Origin: Rhodopseudomonas sp. P2A-2r
GTDB taxonomy: Bacteria; Pseudomonadota; Alphaproteobacteria; Rhizobiales; Xanthobacteraceae
Direction: 5' to 3'
Assembly: GCF_026015985.1 (NCBI RefSeq)
Contig: NZ_CP110389.1
Span: 1,272,001 to 1,336,000 of the forward strand
Length of the DNA: 64,000 nucleotides
In this document: positions 46,841 through 55,665 of the stretch, in pieces
Layout: each line of letters starts with the position of its first letter
How positions within the stretch are numbered: the first letter of the stretch is position 1
Made by a program: the position numbers and the translations under genes
The notes under the pieces: generated by a model
What the model was told of the DNA's origin: nothing
What the model saw: the letters and a program-made list of their open reading frames with translations, nothing else
The model's database searches: none

Positions 46841-48148
46841 ATGATCGAAGAGAGATTCGATGCGATCGTTGTCGGCGCCGGCATGGCCGGCAATGCCGCT
46901 GCACTCACCCTGGCGCAGCGCGGGTTGAAGGTGCTGCAGCTTGAACGCGGCGAATATTCGGGCTCGAAGAACGTTCAGGGGGCCATCCTTTACGCGGACA
47001 TGCTGGAGAAGCTGATCCCGGACTTCCGCGAAGATGCGCCACTGGAGCGCCATCTGGTCGAGCAACGTTTCTGGATGATGGACGATCGCGCCCATGTCGG
47101 ACTGCATTATCGCTCCGACGATTTCAACGAAGAAAAACCCAATCGATACACCATCATTCGTGCCCAGTTCGACAAGTGGTTTTCCTCCAAGGTTCGCGAA
47201 GCTGGCGCCGTCGTGCTGTGCGAGACCACCGTGGTCGAACTGGCTCAGGACGCCTATGGAAAAGTGATCGGCGTGCGCACCGACCGTCACGACGGCGAGG
47301 TCCATGCCGACGTGGTGGTCCTGGCCGAAGGCGTCAATGGGTTGCTGGGGACTCGCGCGCATCTGCGTGAGCGGCCGAAGGCCGACAATGTCGCGTTGGC
47401 AGTCAAGGAAATGCACTTTCTGCCGCGCGAGACGATTGAGGCGCGGTTCAACCTCAAGGGCGATGAAGGCACCGTCATCGAAGCGGCCGGCACGATCTCA
47501 CAAGGCATGACGGGCATGGGGTTCATCTATGCCAACAAGGAATGCGTGTCGCTTGGCATCGGATGCCTCGTCGCCGACTTCCAGAAGACCGGGGAGACTC
47601 CCTACGGCCTGCTTGAGCGCTTCAAGCAGCACCCGTCGGTGGCGCCGCTGATCGAGGGATCGGAAGTCAAGGAGTATTCGGCGCACCTCATCCCGGAAGG
47701 CGGCTACAACGCGATCCCGCAACTCTACGGCGAAGGCTGGGTCGTGGTTGGCGATGCTGCGCAGCTTAACAACGCCATCCACCGAGAGGGCTCGAACCTC
47801 GCGATGACCTCCGGCCGCATCGCCGCCGAAGCGATCTTCCAGATCAAGTCGCGCAAGGATCCGATGACAGCGAAGAATCTGGCGCTGTACAAGACAATGC
47901 TGGACGCTTCGTTCGTCATCAAGGATCTCAAGAAATACAAGGATATGCCGGCGCTGATGCATATCCAGTCGCGGAATTTCTTTCTCACCTATCCGCAACT
48001 GGTGTCAAAAGCGATGCAGAATTTCGTGCGCGTCGATGGCACGCCAAAGGTGGAAAAGGAAAAGAGCACCATACGTTCCTTCGTCAAGGCACGCTCATGG
48101 ACCGGGCTCTTCGGGGATGCGTTCCGGTTCGCCCGAGCCTGGCGATGA
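46841..48148 (+). CDS. fixC: FixC, ETF:quinone-oxidoreductase-like flavoprotein
   Basis: 435 residues. FAD motif [28 protein letters not shown], the ETF-QO-like region [25 protein letters not shown] and a C-terminal helical part. It is the membrane/quinone-facing arm of the FixABCX bifurcase. Follows fixB by 11 bases. Confidence 0.95.
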   Translation: MIEERFDAIVVGAGMAGNAAALTLAQRGLKVLQLERGEYSGSKNVQGAILYADMLEKLIPDFREDAPLERHLVEQRFWMMDDRAHVGLHYRSDDFNEEKPNRYTIIRAQFDKWFSSKVREAGAVVLCETTVVELAQDAYGKVIGVRTDRHDGEVHADVVVLAEGVNGLLGTRAHLRERPKADNVALAVKEMHFLPRETIEARFNLKGDEGTVIEAAGTISQGMTGMGFIYANKECVSLGIGCLVADFQKTGETPYGLLERFKQHPSVAPLIEGSEVKEYSAHLIPEGGYNAIPQLYGEGWVVVGDAAQLNNAIHREGSNLAMTSGRIAAEAIFQIKSRKDPMTAKNLALYKTMLDASFVIKDLKKYKDMPALMHIQSRNFFLTYPQLVSKAMQNFVRVDGTPKVEKEKSTIRSFVKARSWTGLFGDAFRFARAWR

Positions 48149-48194
48149 CTGACCGAGAAAGACTCTGATCGACCCTCACCATGGAGATCGAAAC

Positions 48195-48491
48195 ATGACG
48201 ACAGTGCCCGCCGTCCGCGTTGAGGACAAGCTGTTCTATAACCGCTACCTGGTCGATGCCGGCCGTGCGCACATCAAGGTGCGCCCGCATACGACACCAT
48301 CGCCGGCGCTGCTGACCTTGCTGAAGGTATGTCCGGCCCGCTGTTACGAACTCAGCGACAGCGGCCAGGTCGAAGTCACGGTCGATGGCTGTGTCGAATG
48401 TGGTACCTGTCGGGTCATCGGTGAGCCCGGTGGCGATATCGAGTGGAGCTATCCGCGCGGCGGTTACGGTGTTCTGTTCAAGTTCGGGTAG
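48195..48491 (+). CDS. fixX: FixX, ferredoxin-like protein
   Basis: 98 residues with the FixX [4Fe-4S] pattern: CPARCYEL and [10 protein letters not shown], then [20 protein letters not shown]. It transfers electrons from FixC. ATG 48195 lies 46 bases after fixC; a strong terminator follows 80 bases after the stop. Confidence 0.94.
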   Translation: MTTVPAVRVEDKLFYNRYLVDAGRAHIKVRPHTTPSPALLTLLKVCPARCYELSDSGQVEVTVDGCVECGTCRVIGEPGGDIEWSYPRGGYGVLFKFG

Positions 48492-48570
48492 GTTCGGCGC
48501 ATTCGTCGGTGGAACGGCAGCGAGTCCGCTTGATTTCCGCCTGCCGCACGACATTTCGGAAGTCGAATGA

Positions 48571-48605
48571 AAATATCCCGCGACGGAAGTCGTCGCGGGA
48601 TATTT
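48571..48605. terminator. Bidirectional terminator between fixX and ahpD
   Basis: Perfect 15-bp stem starting AAATATCCCGCGACG, with a 5-base loop (GAAGT). A-rich on one flank and T-rich on the other, so it can act on both strands between convergent genes. Confidence 0.88.
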
Positions 48606-48633
48606 AACAAACTCAGTGCCGCGCGGGTAAGGA

Positions 48634-49179
48634 TTACTCTGCCGCTGCAGCCAGTTCGAGTCCGCCGACTTCGATCGACACCGCGACTGACTGGATGATC
48701 GCGGCAAATCGCACCGCAGTCTGGATCGCGGTGGATGTGACGCCGGCGACCAAAAGTACTTTCTCGTGCGCATCGATACAAGCGCCGCAGCCGTTGATCG
48801 CCGATACTGCCAGCGACCATAGTTCAAAATCGGTCTTGTCGACGCCCGGATTGCCAATCACATTCATGCGCAGCCGCGCCGGCATCGTGGCGTATTCCTT
48901 GTTTGAGGCAAGGTGCACGAAACGATAGTAGATATTGTTCATCGCCATGATGGGGGCGGCCGACCTGGCCGCCGTCATCGCTGTCGGTGAAAGATGGACG
49001 GATGCCGCCGCTTCCATCGACGCCATCACCGTCGGATTGCGTGTTGCGATGGCGCAAGCGACGAACAGGCCGTACTTGGCCTGAGCGCTGAGTGATTCAT
49101 CGGCGGCCATGGAGGACAGGTTGAGCCTGACGTCCTTGGCAAAATCCGGAATGCGATCCTTCAAATCATCGATCGACAT
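48634..49179 (-). CDS. ahpD: AhpD, alkylhydroperoxidase
   Basis: 181 residues, CMD-like. Active-site C-x2-C in [14 protein letters not shown] with the conserved downstream His. It reduces AhpC or peroxides. ATG 49179 lies six bases after the ahpC stop; an ATG at 49188 would overlap ahpC. Confidence 0.92.
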   Translation of the reverse strand: MSIDDLKDRIPDFAKDVRLNLSSMAADESLSAQAKYGLFVACAIATRNPTVMASMEAAASVHLSPTAMTAARSAAPIMAMNNIYYRFVHLASNKEYATMPARLRMNVIGNPGVDKTDFELWSLAVSAINGCGACIDAHEKVLLVAGVTSTAIQTAVRFAAIIQSVAVSIEVGGLELAAAAE

Positions 49180-49184
49180 GTGCC

Positions 49185-49739
49185 TCACGCCACCTTGAGG
49201 GTTTCGCCGCCCGTTTCACGATTGCAGGCGCACAATTCATCGGTCTGCAGCGCATCGAGCACGCGTAGCGTATCCTTCGGGTTGCGGCCGACGTTGAGGT
49301 TGGTTGCGTAGACATGCTGGATCACGTTGTCGGGATCCACGATGAAGGTGTAGCGATAGGCAACGCCATCGGGGGAGCGAACGCCGAGGCCGTCGACCAG
49401 CGAGCCCCTGGTATCAGCGAATTGCCAGATTGGCAGATGATGCAGATCTTTGTGGTCGCGGCGCCAGGCCAGCTTGACGAACTCGTTATCGGTCGATCCT
49501 CCGAGAACGACTGCGTCCCGATCCGCGAAATCCCCGGACATTCGTGCAAACTCAGCGATTTCCGTCGGGCACACAAAGGTGAAATCCTTCGGATAGAAGA
49601 AGATGATCTTCCATTTCCCGGGGAAGCTCGTTTCCGTGAGCGTTTCGAAGGCGCTCTGTCCCTTTTCCTCCTGCACGTGGAAGCCAGGTTTGACACCGAC
49701 AATATTGAACGACGGCAGCTTGTCTCCGATTCCGAGCAT
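49185..49739 (-). CDS. ahpC: AhpC, peroxiredoxin
   Basis: 184 residues. Peroxidatic cysteine in [17 protein letters not shown], resolving region [19 protein letters not shown]. Works with AhpD. Start [11 protein letters not shown] at 49739. A perfect sigma-54 promoter lies 50 bases upstream, so it is probably induced with nitrogen fixation to guard nitrogenase from peroxide. Confidence 0.94.
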   Translation of the reverse strand: MLGIGDKLPSFNIVGVKPGFHVQEEKGQSAFETLTETSFPGKWKIIFFYPKDFTFVCPTEIAEFARMSGDFADRDAVVLGGSTDNEFVKLAWRRDHKDLHHLPIWQFADTRGSLVDGLGVRSPDGVAYRYTFIVDPDNVIQHVYATNLNVGRNPKDTLRVLDALQTDELCACNRETGGETLKVA

Positions 49740-49788
49740 GTCGTAACTCCGTGGGGATTGCCTGTGGCGAACGCCATGTGAAGGCATA

Positions 49789-49804
49789 AGCAATCGATAT
49801 GCCA
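49789..49804 (-). promoter_or_regulatory. sigma-54 promoter of ahpC-ahpD
   Basis: Minus strand TGGCAT-N5-TTGCT, a full match. No perfect TGT-N10-ACA site found in the 190-base gap. Confidence 0.78.
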
Positions 49805-49891
49805 TAACCGCTGTCGCCCGACGTGTCGCAAGTACGGCGCTGCTGCGAAACCGAATGACGCATCGGGAAGATTGCAGTAGCGTCAATGCTG

Positions 49892-49907
49892 CGGAAAGAA
49901 ATCTGCT
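49892..49907 (+). promoter_or_regulatory. Possible sigma-54 promoter of the Mop gene
   Basis: CGGAAA-N5-CTGCT, correct GG-N10-GC spacing but poor flanks, 27 bases before the ATG. Confidence 0.35.
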
Positions 49908-49933
49908 TACTCGATATCGAAGGAATAGAATTC

Positions 49934-50140
49934 ATGAAGCTTAGCGCTCGTAATATTCTGCCCGGCAAAATTGTAGCAGTGACCAAGGGATCGACCACGG
50001 CGCATGTCAAGATCGAGCTCGCCTCGGGGCTGATGGTGACCTCATCGATTACCAACGAGGCGGTCGATGAACTCGCGCTGAAGGTTGGTGACAGCGTTTC
50101 TGCCGTCATCAAGTCGTCCGATGTTATGATCGGAAAGTAG
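49934..50140 (+). CDS. mop: Mop, molybdenum-pterin/molybdate-binding protein
   Basis: 68 residues forming a single molbindin domain: MKLSARNILPGKIVAVTKGSTTAHVKIELASG, then SITNEAVDELALKVGDSVSAVIKSSDVMIG. These store or buffer molybdate in the cytoplasm. ATG 49934 is chosen by homology. The 3' 99 bases overlap antisense with the DUF2478 frame. Confidence 0.92.
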   Translation: MKLSARNILPGKIVAVTKGSTTAHVKIELASGLMVTSSITNEAVDELALKVGDSVSAVIKSSDVMIGK

Positions 50141-50734
50141 CACCGGGGGCGCGCCCGCCTTCATGGCGGCGCGCGCGCCTGCTCGTTGACACGAAACGTC
50201 TCGCCACCACTCCTCGACGACATTGATTGCGCACAGCAATGTGGTGCCGTGATCGCCGGTGAAATCGCGCCAGGCATCCAGACATTTTTCGGGTACGGCG
50301 ATCAAAACCGGACAGCCGGCCATGATCGCCTCGGCGATTTCGCTGCGCAGGCCATGCCCGGCGACCTCCTGCTTGGAGAATTTGTTGACGATGATGAGTT
50401 CTGCGTCTTCGACGACAGCACGTGATACCGCGATCGAGGCTTCGGCCAGCCCGGCGGGATCGAGCTTGCAGGCGGTGGCGCCGGTGCCGAGCGGCTGACA
50501 GATCGAGATCTGCCGTCCGGTCGTCAGGTCGATGACGTGCATGCCGTTTGGGCGGCCGAGCTCATCCTTCAGGTTCCGCTGCACGATGCCGCCGATGTGC
50601 TGGCCGTCGCGCAGCAAAGCGGTCGCGAAGTCGGCGAGCAGCGCATCGACGTCGTCGTCGGGGCGATAAACGATGGCAGCCAGATGGTTGGGGTTGATGT
50701 CGTGGAAGTCTGGCGTCATGGCGGGTTCTCGCAT
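50042..50734 (-). CDS. DUF2478 family protein near modA
   Basis: 230 residues. NTPase-like fold: HLAAIVYRPDDDVDALLADFA, IGGIVQRNLK, EDAELIIVNKFSKQEVAGHGLRSEIAEAIMAGCPVLIAVP. The family typically lies beside molybdate transport genes. As read, the frame extends antisense into mop for 99 bases. The recognisable domain ends by about residue 175, so the true stop may be earlier, perhaps hidden by a frameshift as elsewhere here. Confidence 0.75.
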   Translation of the reverse strand: MREPAMTPDFHDINPNHLAAIVYRPDDDVDALLADFATALLRDGQHIGGIVQRNLKDELGRPNGMHVIDLTTGRQISICQPLGTGATACKLDPAGLAEASIAVSRAVVEDAELIIVNKFSKQEVAGHGLRSEIAEAIMAGCPVLIAVPEKCLDAWRDFTGDHGTTLLCAINVVEEWWRDVSCQRAGARAAMKAGAPPVLLSDHNIGRLDDGRNAVTNLQREFIDRLVGNR

Positions 50735-50847
50735 GGGTGGTCCGACTAAATTTCCGGGGGTGTTTCAACAAGTGCCGTGCCGATGTCCGGTGAGCCTGTC
50801 TTCTTGGAGTCTTGCAGGACGAACAGCTGGCAGCCCAGCCATGCCGT

Positions 50848-51609
50848 TCAGCTCTGTCCGGCGAGGACGTAGCCGTACTTTTCGATGATGGCGCGGGCTT
50901 CCGGCCCCTTCAGGAAGGTCATGAACCCGGTTGCGGCCTCGTTGGCGGCGCCGTCCTTCAGCAACACGGCATCCTGCCGGATCGGCGAATAGAGTTCCTG
51001 GGGCACCAGCCAGCGCGAGCCGGTCGCCGGACCCGCCAGTTGAGACAGCGCAACGAAGCCAAGCTCGGCATTGCCGGTCTCGATGAACTGGTAGGCTTGC
51101 GTGATGGTGGCGCCCTCGACCAGTTTCGATTGCAGTCTGTCGTAGATCTTCAGGGCTTTCATTGCCTCAACCGCGGCCGCACCGTAGGGGGCGGCAACGG
51201 GATTGCAGATTGACAGCTTCGCAAAGCTCGAAGCCCTGAGGGTTTCCTCGCCGGTCACCAGGCCGGGTATCTTGCTCCACAGCACCAGCTTGCCGATGGC
51301 GTAAGTGAAGCGGCTGGCGGGAACAGCAAGTCCATCCTCCGCGAGCCTCTTCGGTCGGGCGTCGTCGGCGGCGAGCAGCACCTGGAATGGCGCGCCTTGG
51401 GTGATCTGGGCATAGAACTGCCCGCTGGAACCGAAGCTCAGCACAACCACATGGCCGGATTTCGCCTTGAAGGCAGCTGCGATTTCCTTGGCGGGTTCGG
51501 TGAAATTGGCAGCGACCGCCACATTGGTCTCGGCCGCCGGAAGGTTGGTGGCGGTGAGAACCCAAGTGGCGAGAAAGGTGACATGTCGAATTGATTTGGC
51601 AAATCTCAT
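50848..51609 (-). CDS. modA: ModA, periplasmic molybdate-binding protein
   Basis: 253 residues with an N-terminal signal peptide (basic start, then VTFLATWVLTATNLPAAE). Core motifs AVAANFTEPAKEIAAAF, VLSFGSSGQFYAQITQGAPFQVLLAADD and ELGFVALSQL mark ModA. modB and modC are not adjacent. A sigma-54 promoter and a NifA site upstream suggest molybdate uptake is induced with nitrogenase. Confidence 0.93.
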   Translation of the reverse strand: MRFAKSIRHVTFLATWVLTATNLPAAETNVAVAANFTEPAKEIAAAFKAKSGHVVVLSFGSSGQFYAQITQGAPFQVLLAADDARPKRLAEDGLAVPASRFTYAIGKLVLWSKIPGLVTGEETLRASSFAKLSICNPVAAPYGAAAVEAMKALKIYDRLQSKLVEGATITQAYQFIETGNAELGFVALSQLAGPATGSRWLVPQELYSPIRQDAVLLKDGAANEAATGFMTFLKGPEARAIIEKYGYVLAGQS

Positions 51610-51665
51610 CTGAATTCCTGCTTCGGCTCTGATGGCCCTTGGGATCCGTTCTATGCCGTCATCCC

Positions 51666-51681
51666 AGCAAGCCGCATGCCG
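51666..51681 (-). promoter_or_regulatory. sigma-54 promoter of modA
   Basis: Minus strand CGGCAT-N5-TTGCT, correct GG-N10-GC spacing, 57 bases before the ATG. Confidence 0.68.
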
Positions 51682-51782
51682 CCGTCTATTGGTCTACGAC
51701 TTGCTTAGATGCGAGGGTAACGGGCCGTTGGCGCCGAAATCCCGATCCAATGCGCGCGTCATAGTCGCAGTCTCGACATTCA

Positions 51783-51798
51783 TGTCGTTGACCCGACA
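51783..51798. promoter_or_regulatory. NifA site between modA and modD
   Basis: Perfect TGT-N10-ACA, 102 bases from the modA -24. It lies inside a 20-base inverted repeat (CATGTCG-N6-CGACATG, 51781-51800) and covers the first candidate modD ATG. Confidence 0.7.
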
Positions 51799-51827
51799 TG
51801 ACACCCGAACAACATCTGAAGGACCCC

Positions 51828-52754
51828 ATGCATCAAGGCAAATCCTTCGTTCCAGCGGTTGCGACGGCTCAACGGCGCGGGGCGATCGGCTCGCCGATGC
51901 CCGCCGCATCGCATGCCGAACTCGAGCGGCTCATCGCCGACGATATTCCTTACGGCGACCTGACGACCGACGCGTTGGGTATCGGCGCCGCCGTCGGTAT
52001 GATGCAATTTACCGCGCGCGACCCGATGGTGCTGGCACTGGTGGAAGATGCAGCTGCGATCATCGAGATCGCCGGCTGTGGAGTCGAGCTATTCGCATCC
52101 TCCGGCTGCATCCTTGAGCCGGGGGCGCCGATACTCACCGCGCATGGTCCGGCAGCGGGCTTGTTGCGCAGCTGGAAGGTCGCGCAGACACTGATCGAGA
52201 TCTGGTCCGGCGTGGCAACCGACGCCCGCGCCATCGTCGCAACGGCCACCGCCGTTGCACCCGATATTTCCGTCGCCTGCACGCGAAAGAATACGCCAGG
52301 TACGAAGCGCTTCGCAGTTGCCGCTGTAAGAGCCGGAGGTGCGATGATGCACCGCCTCGGACTATCGGAGACGGTGCTGGTGTTCCCGGAACACCGCACG
52401 TTCCTCGGCGACGAACTTCTCGAGGAAACGGTCGCACGACTGCGCCGCGCCGCGCCGGAGAAGAAGTTGGTGATCGAAGTGAATACGATGGAAACCGCCA
52501 TCGTAGCGGCTTCCGCCGGTTTTGACGTCATTCAAGCCGAGAAGTTCACGCCGACCGAAATTGTCGACCTTGTCGCAAGGGTGGCATCGACCGCGCGACC
52601 ACGGCCGATCATTGCCGCCGCCGGTGGCATCCATGCCGGAAACGTTGCTGCCTATGCGCAGGTCGGCGCCGATGTGGTGGTCACGTCGTCACCCTATCTG
52701 GCGCGGCCGCGCGATGTTCAGGTGCGGATAGGCCCATCATTGACAGATCGTTGA
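51828..52754 (+). CDS. modD: ModD, NadC-like molybdenum-system protein
   Basis: 308 residues. Relative of quinolinate phosphoribosyltransferase: LERLIADDIPYGDLTTDALGIG, ACTRKNTPGTKRFAVAAVRAGGAMMHRLGLSE, DVIQAEKFTP, AAGGIHAGNVAAYAQVGADVVVTSS. ModD is found with molybdate genes but its reaction is not settled. I prefer ATG 51828, preceded by GAAGGA, because the ATG at 51798 lies within the NifA site. Confidence 0.88.
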   Translation: MHQGKSFVPAVATAQRRGAIGSPMPAASHAELERLIADDIPYGDLTTDALGIGAAVGMMQFTARDPMVLALVEDAAAIIEIAGCGVELFASSGCILEPGAPILTAHGPAAGLLRSWKVAQTLIEIWSGVATDARAIVATATAVAPDISVACTRKNTPGTKRFAVAAVRAGGAMMHRLGLSETVLVFPEHRTFLGDELLEETVARLRRAAPEKKLVIEVNTMETAIVAASAGFDVIQAEKFTPTEIVDLVARVASTARPRPIIAAAGGIHAGNVAAYAQVGADVVVTSSPYLARPRDVQVRIGPSLTDR

Positions 52755-52791
52755 TTGCACCGGAAGTGCTGCAGGCGAATGGTGCAGAACG

Positions 52792-53543
52792 TTAACCCCG
52801 CCGCGCCAGCGATCGCAGGACTCCCTGGTATTCCTCGGTCAATTCCATATCCACCGCAGGAGCCAGGTTCAGCAGCGTGTTGGCAATGAAGGGCTGGTCG
52901 TTGCGGGGGTCATCGAGAGCCGCGCGCAGCACCGGAATACTGTCCTCGATGTGCTGCAGGAAGGCGACGCCTTTCTCCAGGGTCTCGGTCCAGCACGCCC
53001 GGGTCCAGTTTGCGAGAGGATACATGATCTCGTGAACGAAATTGGATTTGCGCGCCTTCTCAAAAAGCGCAATCCGCTGTTCCAGTTTTCCTTCGCGCGC
53101 ATCGGCGGCGGTGAAATGCCGCCCAGCAGCATTTTCTTGCCGGCCTGGCCGACGAAGTCGTCGAGCGTGACCGGCGCGTCGATCTGCGCTCTGAAATGCC
53201 AGAGGCCGAACGAGCCTGGGAATTCCTTTCCCATGCTTTCGATCAGGGCGGCCTCGACCTTGTCGACCGCCGCTTTGTCTTGCTTCATCGCTGCAGTCAT
53301 GCAGAAGGCGAACATCGCGTCGTTGCCGACATCATGAACGCCGCCTTCGCGTAATTGCTCCGGCGACAGCTTTGGAGTTTCTCCGTCCGCGGGGATCGTA
53401 GCTTCGCCAGCCTGGTGTGCGGTGATGAACGACGTGATTTCTAACCAGCCCAGGTAGTTCGCGATGAAGGCGTCCGGGTCCACATGGACAATCGCCAGAT
53501 TGAGCGGCAATTTTCTCTTCTTCAGTTCCGCCATATCCGGCAT
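52792..53543 (-). CDS. Unknown protein, about 250 aa (one frameshift)
   Basis: N-terminal part LKKRKLPLNLAIVHVDPDAFIANYLGWLEITSFITAHQ, then DAMFAFCMTAAMKQDKAAVDKVEAALIESMGKEFPG; the C-terminal part LFEKARKSNFVHEIMYPLANWTRACWTETLEKGV lies in another frame. One base lost at about 53093-53100 joins them. Helical and aromatic-rich, no cofactor motif. I do not recognise the family. Confidence 0.65.
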
Positions 53544-53752
53544 GGGACACTCTGTTGTTTGGCCTTATGATCCTTGTCGGGTTTGCGCAAAATGCTGACG
53601 CAACTCCGACACGGCGACATGCACGAGAATGCTACGCCGTCATACCAGCAAGACAAATGCCAACTCCGTCAAAGCCGGTCCCGAAAACCTGCACAGGACG
53701 ATAAGTGGAAGTCCCGCCTGACAGCGGCGATAATCGCTGTGAAGGGGCGACC

Positions 53753-54010
53753 ATGAACAGACGACGGGGCGGGAACTATTCACCGGCTTTCAACGCGAAG
53801 GTGGCGCTTGCTGCCATCAAGGGAGATCGCATGACCAGGGTAGCTGGCCCAGCCTTTCGATGTTCGCCCCAAACAGATCACGACCTGTAAGGCCCGACTC
53901 GAGGGCGCCGCTTCTCGGGTCTTCGGGGGCGAGGCACAGCGCTCGCGCCCTTAGTCGATGTCAAATCGCTGTATGCCAAGATCGGCGAACTAGGCGCAGG
54001 TCGCGACGTT
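53753..54010 (+). mobile_element. IS3-family orfA transposase remnant
   Basis: MNRRRGGNYSPAFNAKVALAAIKGDRM, then in shifted frames AQAFDVRPKQITTCKARLEG, RVFGGEAQ and VDVKSLYAKIGEL match the OrfA protein of IS3-type elements. At least two frame changes and no orfB follow, so it is dead. It lies at the boundary between the nif island and flanking chromosome. Confidence 0.75.
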
Positions 54011-54081
54011 CAGGCCTATGAGGATCGCGAACAGCGCCTTGCCGGAGATCGATCGCACGGCGGGCCCCTGGGGGCGGTCGC

Positions 54082-55473
54082 GTGATGAGGGCGGAATCGG
54101 ACATGGTACGGTCCCTGTCGCCGTCGTGCGCTTGTTGGGCGAAAGGCCGGATGACGTCTATCGAACGTCAGCATCCCCGGTCAACGTTGAGTGGCTATGT
54201 TCGCCGCGTCACCTTGACTGCGAGATTTGCGCCGCAAGACGGAAATGGACTACGGTGCCTGCCGAGGAACGCATCATGCGCCCCCGGCAACCGAGCCAAG
54301 TCCGAATTTCTGGCAATGATGAGCCATGAACTCCGCACGCTGATGACCGGAATGACGGGCACCATCGGACTGTTGGCGGACACTGAGCTTAGCGAAGAGC
54401 AACGGAGTCTTGCCACGATCGTGCGCGAATCGGCTGACGAACTGCTCGTCATCGTCAACGACATTCTGGACTTCTCCAAACTGGAGGCCGGCAAGCTTGC
54501 GATGGAGTCGATCGACTTCAGTCTCGAAGACTTGGTGAACGGCGTGACATCGTTGCTCGGCCCCAAGGCGCACGCCAAGGGTCTCCAGCTTAGGACATCC
54601 AGGGACGGTGATCTGCCGGCGTACTTGAATGGCGATCCCTCCCGGATTCGTCAGATCCTGCTGAACTTGACCAGCAATGCGATCAAATTCACCGAGCGGG
54701 GTGCGGTCCACATCATCGCGTCGCATCGCTCTTTGGCCGACGACGTTGTCGAACTCCGCATCAATGTGAGCGATAGCGGTATAGGTATATCGAGGGCGGT
54801 TCAGGAAATCCTGTTCACCCCTTTCACGCAGGCGGACTCCTCGGTGTCTCGCAAATACGGCGGCACTGGCCTTGGCCTCGCCATTTGCAAACAGTTGTGT
54901 CTGATGATGGGAGGCACGATCGGCGTCGACAGCGTTCCCGGTAATGGCAGCAGGTTCTGGTTTACGGTGCAGTGCGGGCGCGCAAAGGGGTCAACCGTCT
55001 CGGCGCCTTCGTTGCAGCCGATTGCCGAGAAAATCGGTCGGCCTCTCAGCATTCTGGTGGCGGAGGACAGTCCGATGATCCAGGCGTTGATATCAAAATT
55101 GTTGTCCAGGCGGGGGCATCGGTCGGATCTGGTCAGCAACGGCAAGGAGGCGGTCAATGCTGTTCAGGGCATCTCCTACGACTTGGTCTTGATGGACGTC
55201 CAGATGCCGGAGATGGATGGCGTCACAGCTGCCAGGCTGATCCGCGGCTTGCCCGGGCCCGAGCGACTGGTCCCGATCATCGCTCTCACGGCCAACGCAC
55301 TTGTCGGGCAACGCGAAGGCTATCTCGCCGCCGGCATGAATGACTATCTATCCAAGCCATTTGAGCCGGCGGAATTCTTTGCCGCGATCAATCGCTGGGG
55401 TGCCCACTCGCTAAAGCTGTCGGAGCAAGCCGATCACCCCGAGTATCCAGGGGCTGGCGCCATCGAAACTTGA
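54082..55473 (+). pseudogene. Hybrid histidine kinase, 5' end degraded
   Basis: From about 54290 the protein is normal: NRAKSEFLAMMSHELRTLMTGM (HisKA; the usual Pro after HELRT is Leu), ATPase boxes NLTSNAIKFTERG, DSGIGIS, FTPFTQADSSVSRKYGGTGLGLAI, and a C-terminal receiver ILVAEDSPMIQ with acceptor Asp in LVLMDVQMPEMDG and the lysine in SKPFEP. The 70 residues before that are not protein-like, so the sensor domain is lost. Next to the IS remnant, it is probably a truncated kinase; residual activity without a sensor is possible. Confidence 0.75.
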
Positions 55474-55606
55474 GTTCGCTCTTGTGGCGTTCCGCTAGGA
55501 CGAGCCACTCGTGGACCGGGGCAGGAACATGCGGCATCTGCGATGGCTCCAGCAGCTTCGGGTCAGGGCGCCGCGGTCTTCATCATTTTCATCGCTCGAC
55601 CATCCC

Positions 55607-55638
55607 GTTCACCCGCGCGGATAACTGCGCGGGTGAAC
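55607..55638 (-). terminator. Hairpin after hss
   Basis: Perfect 12-bp stem (GTTCACCCGCGC with GCGCGGGTGAAC) and an 8-base loop, 28 bases after the hss stop. No T tract. Confidence 0.65.
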
Positions 55639-55665
55639 TGTCGCGATGTGAACTTTTGGAGAGTC

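Noticed and set aside
54082..54290. N-terminal sensor domain of the hybrid kinase
   Set aside because: These 70 residues lack PAS, GAF or membrane features and are dominated by Arg, Ser and Pro typical of out-of-frame reading.
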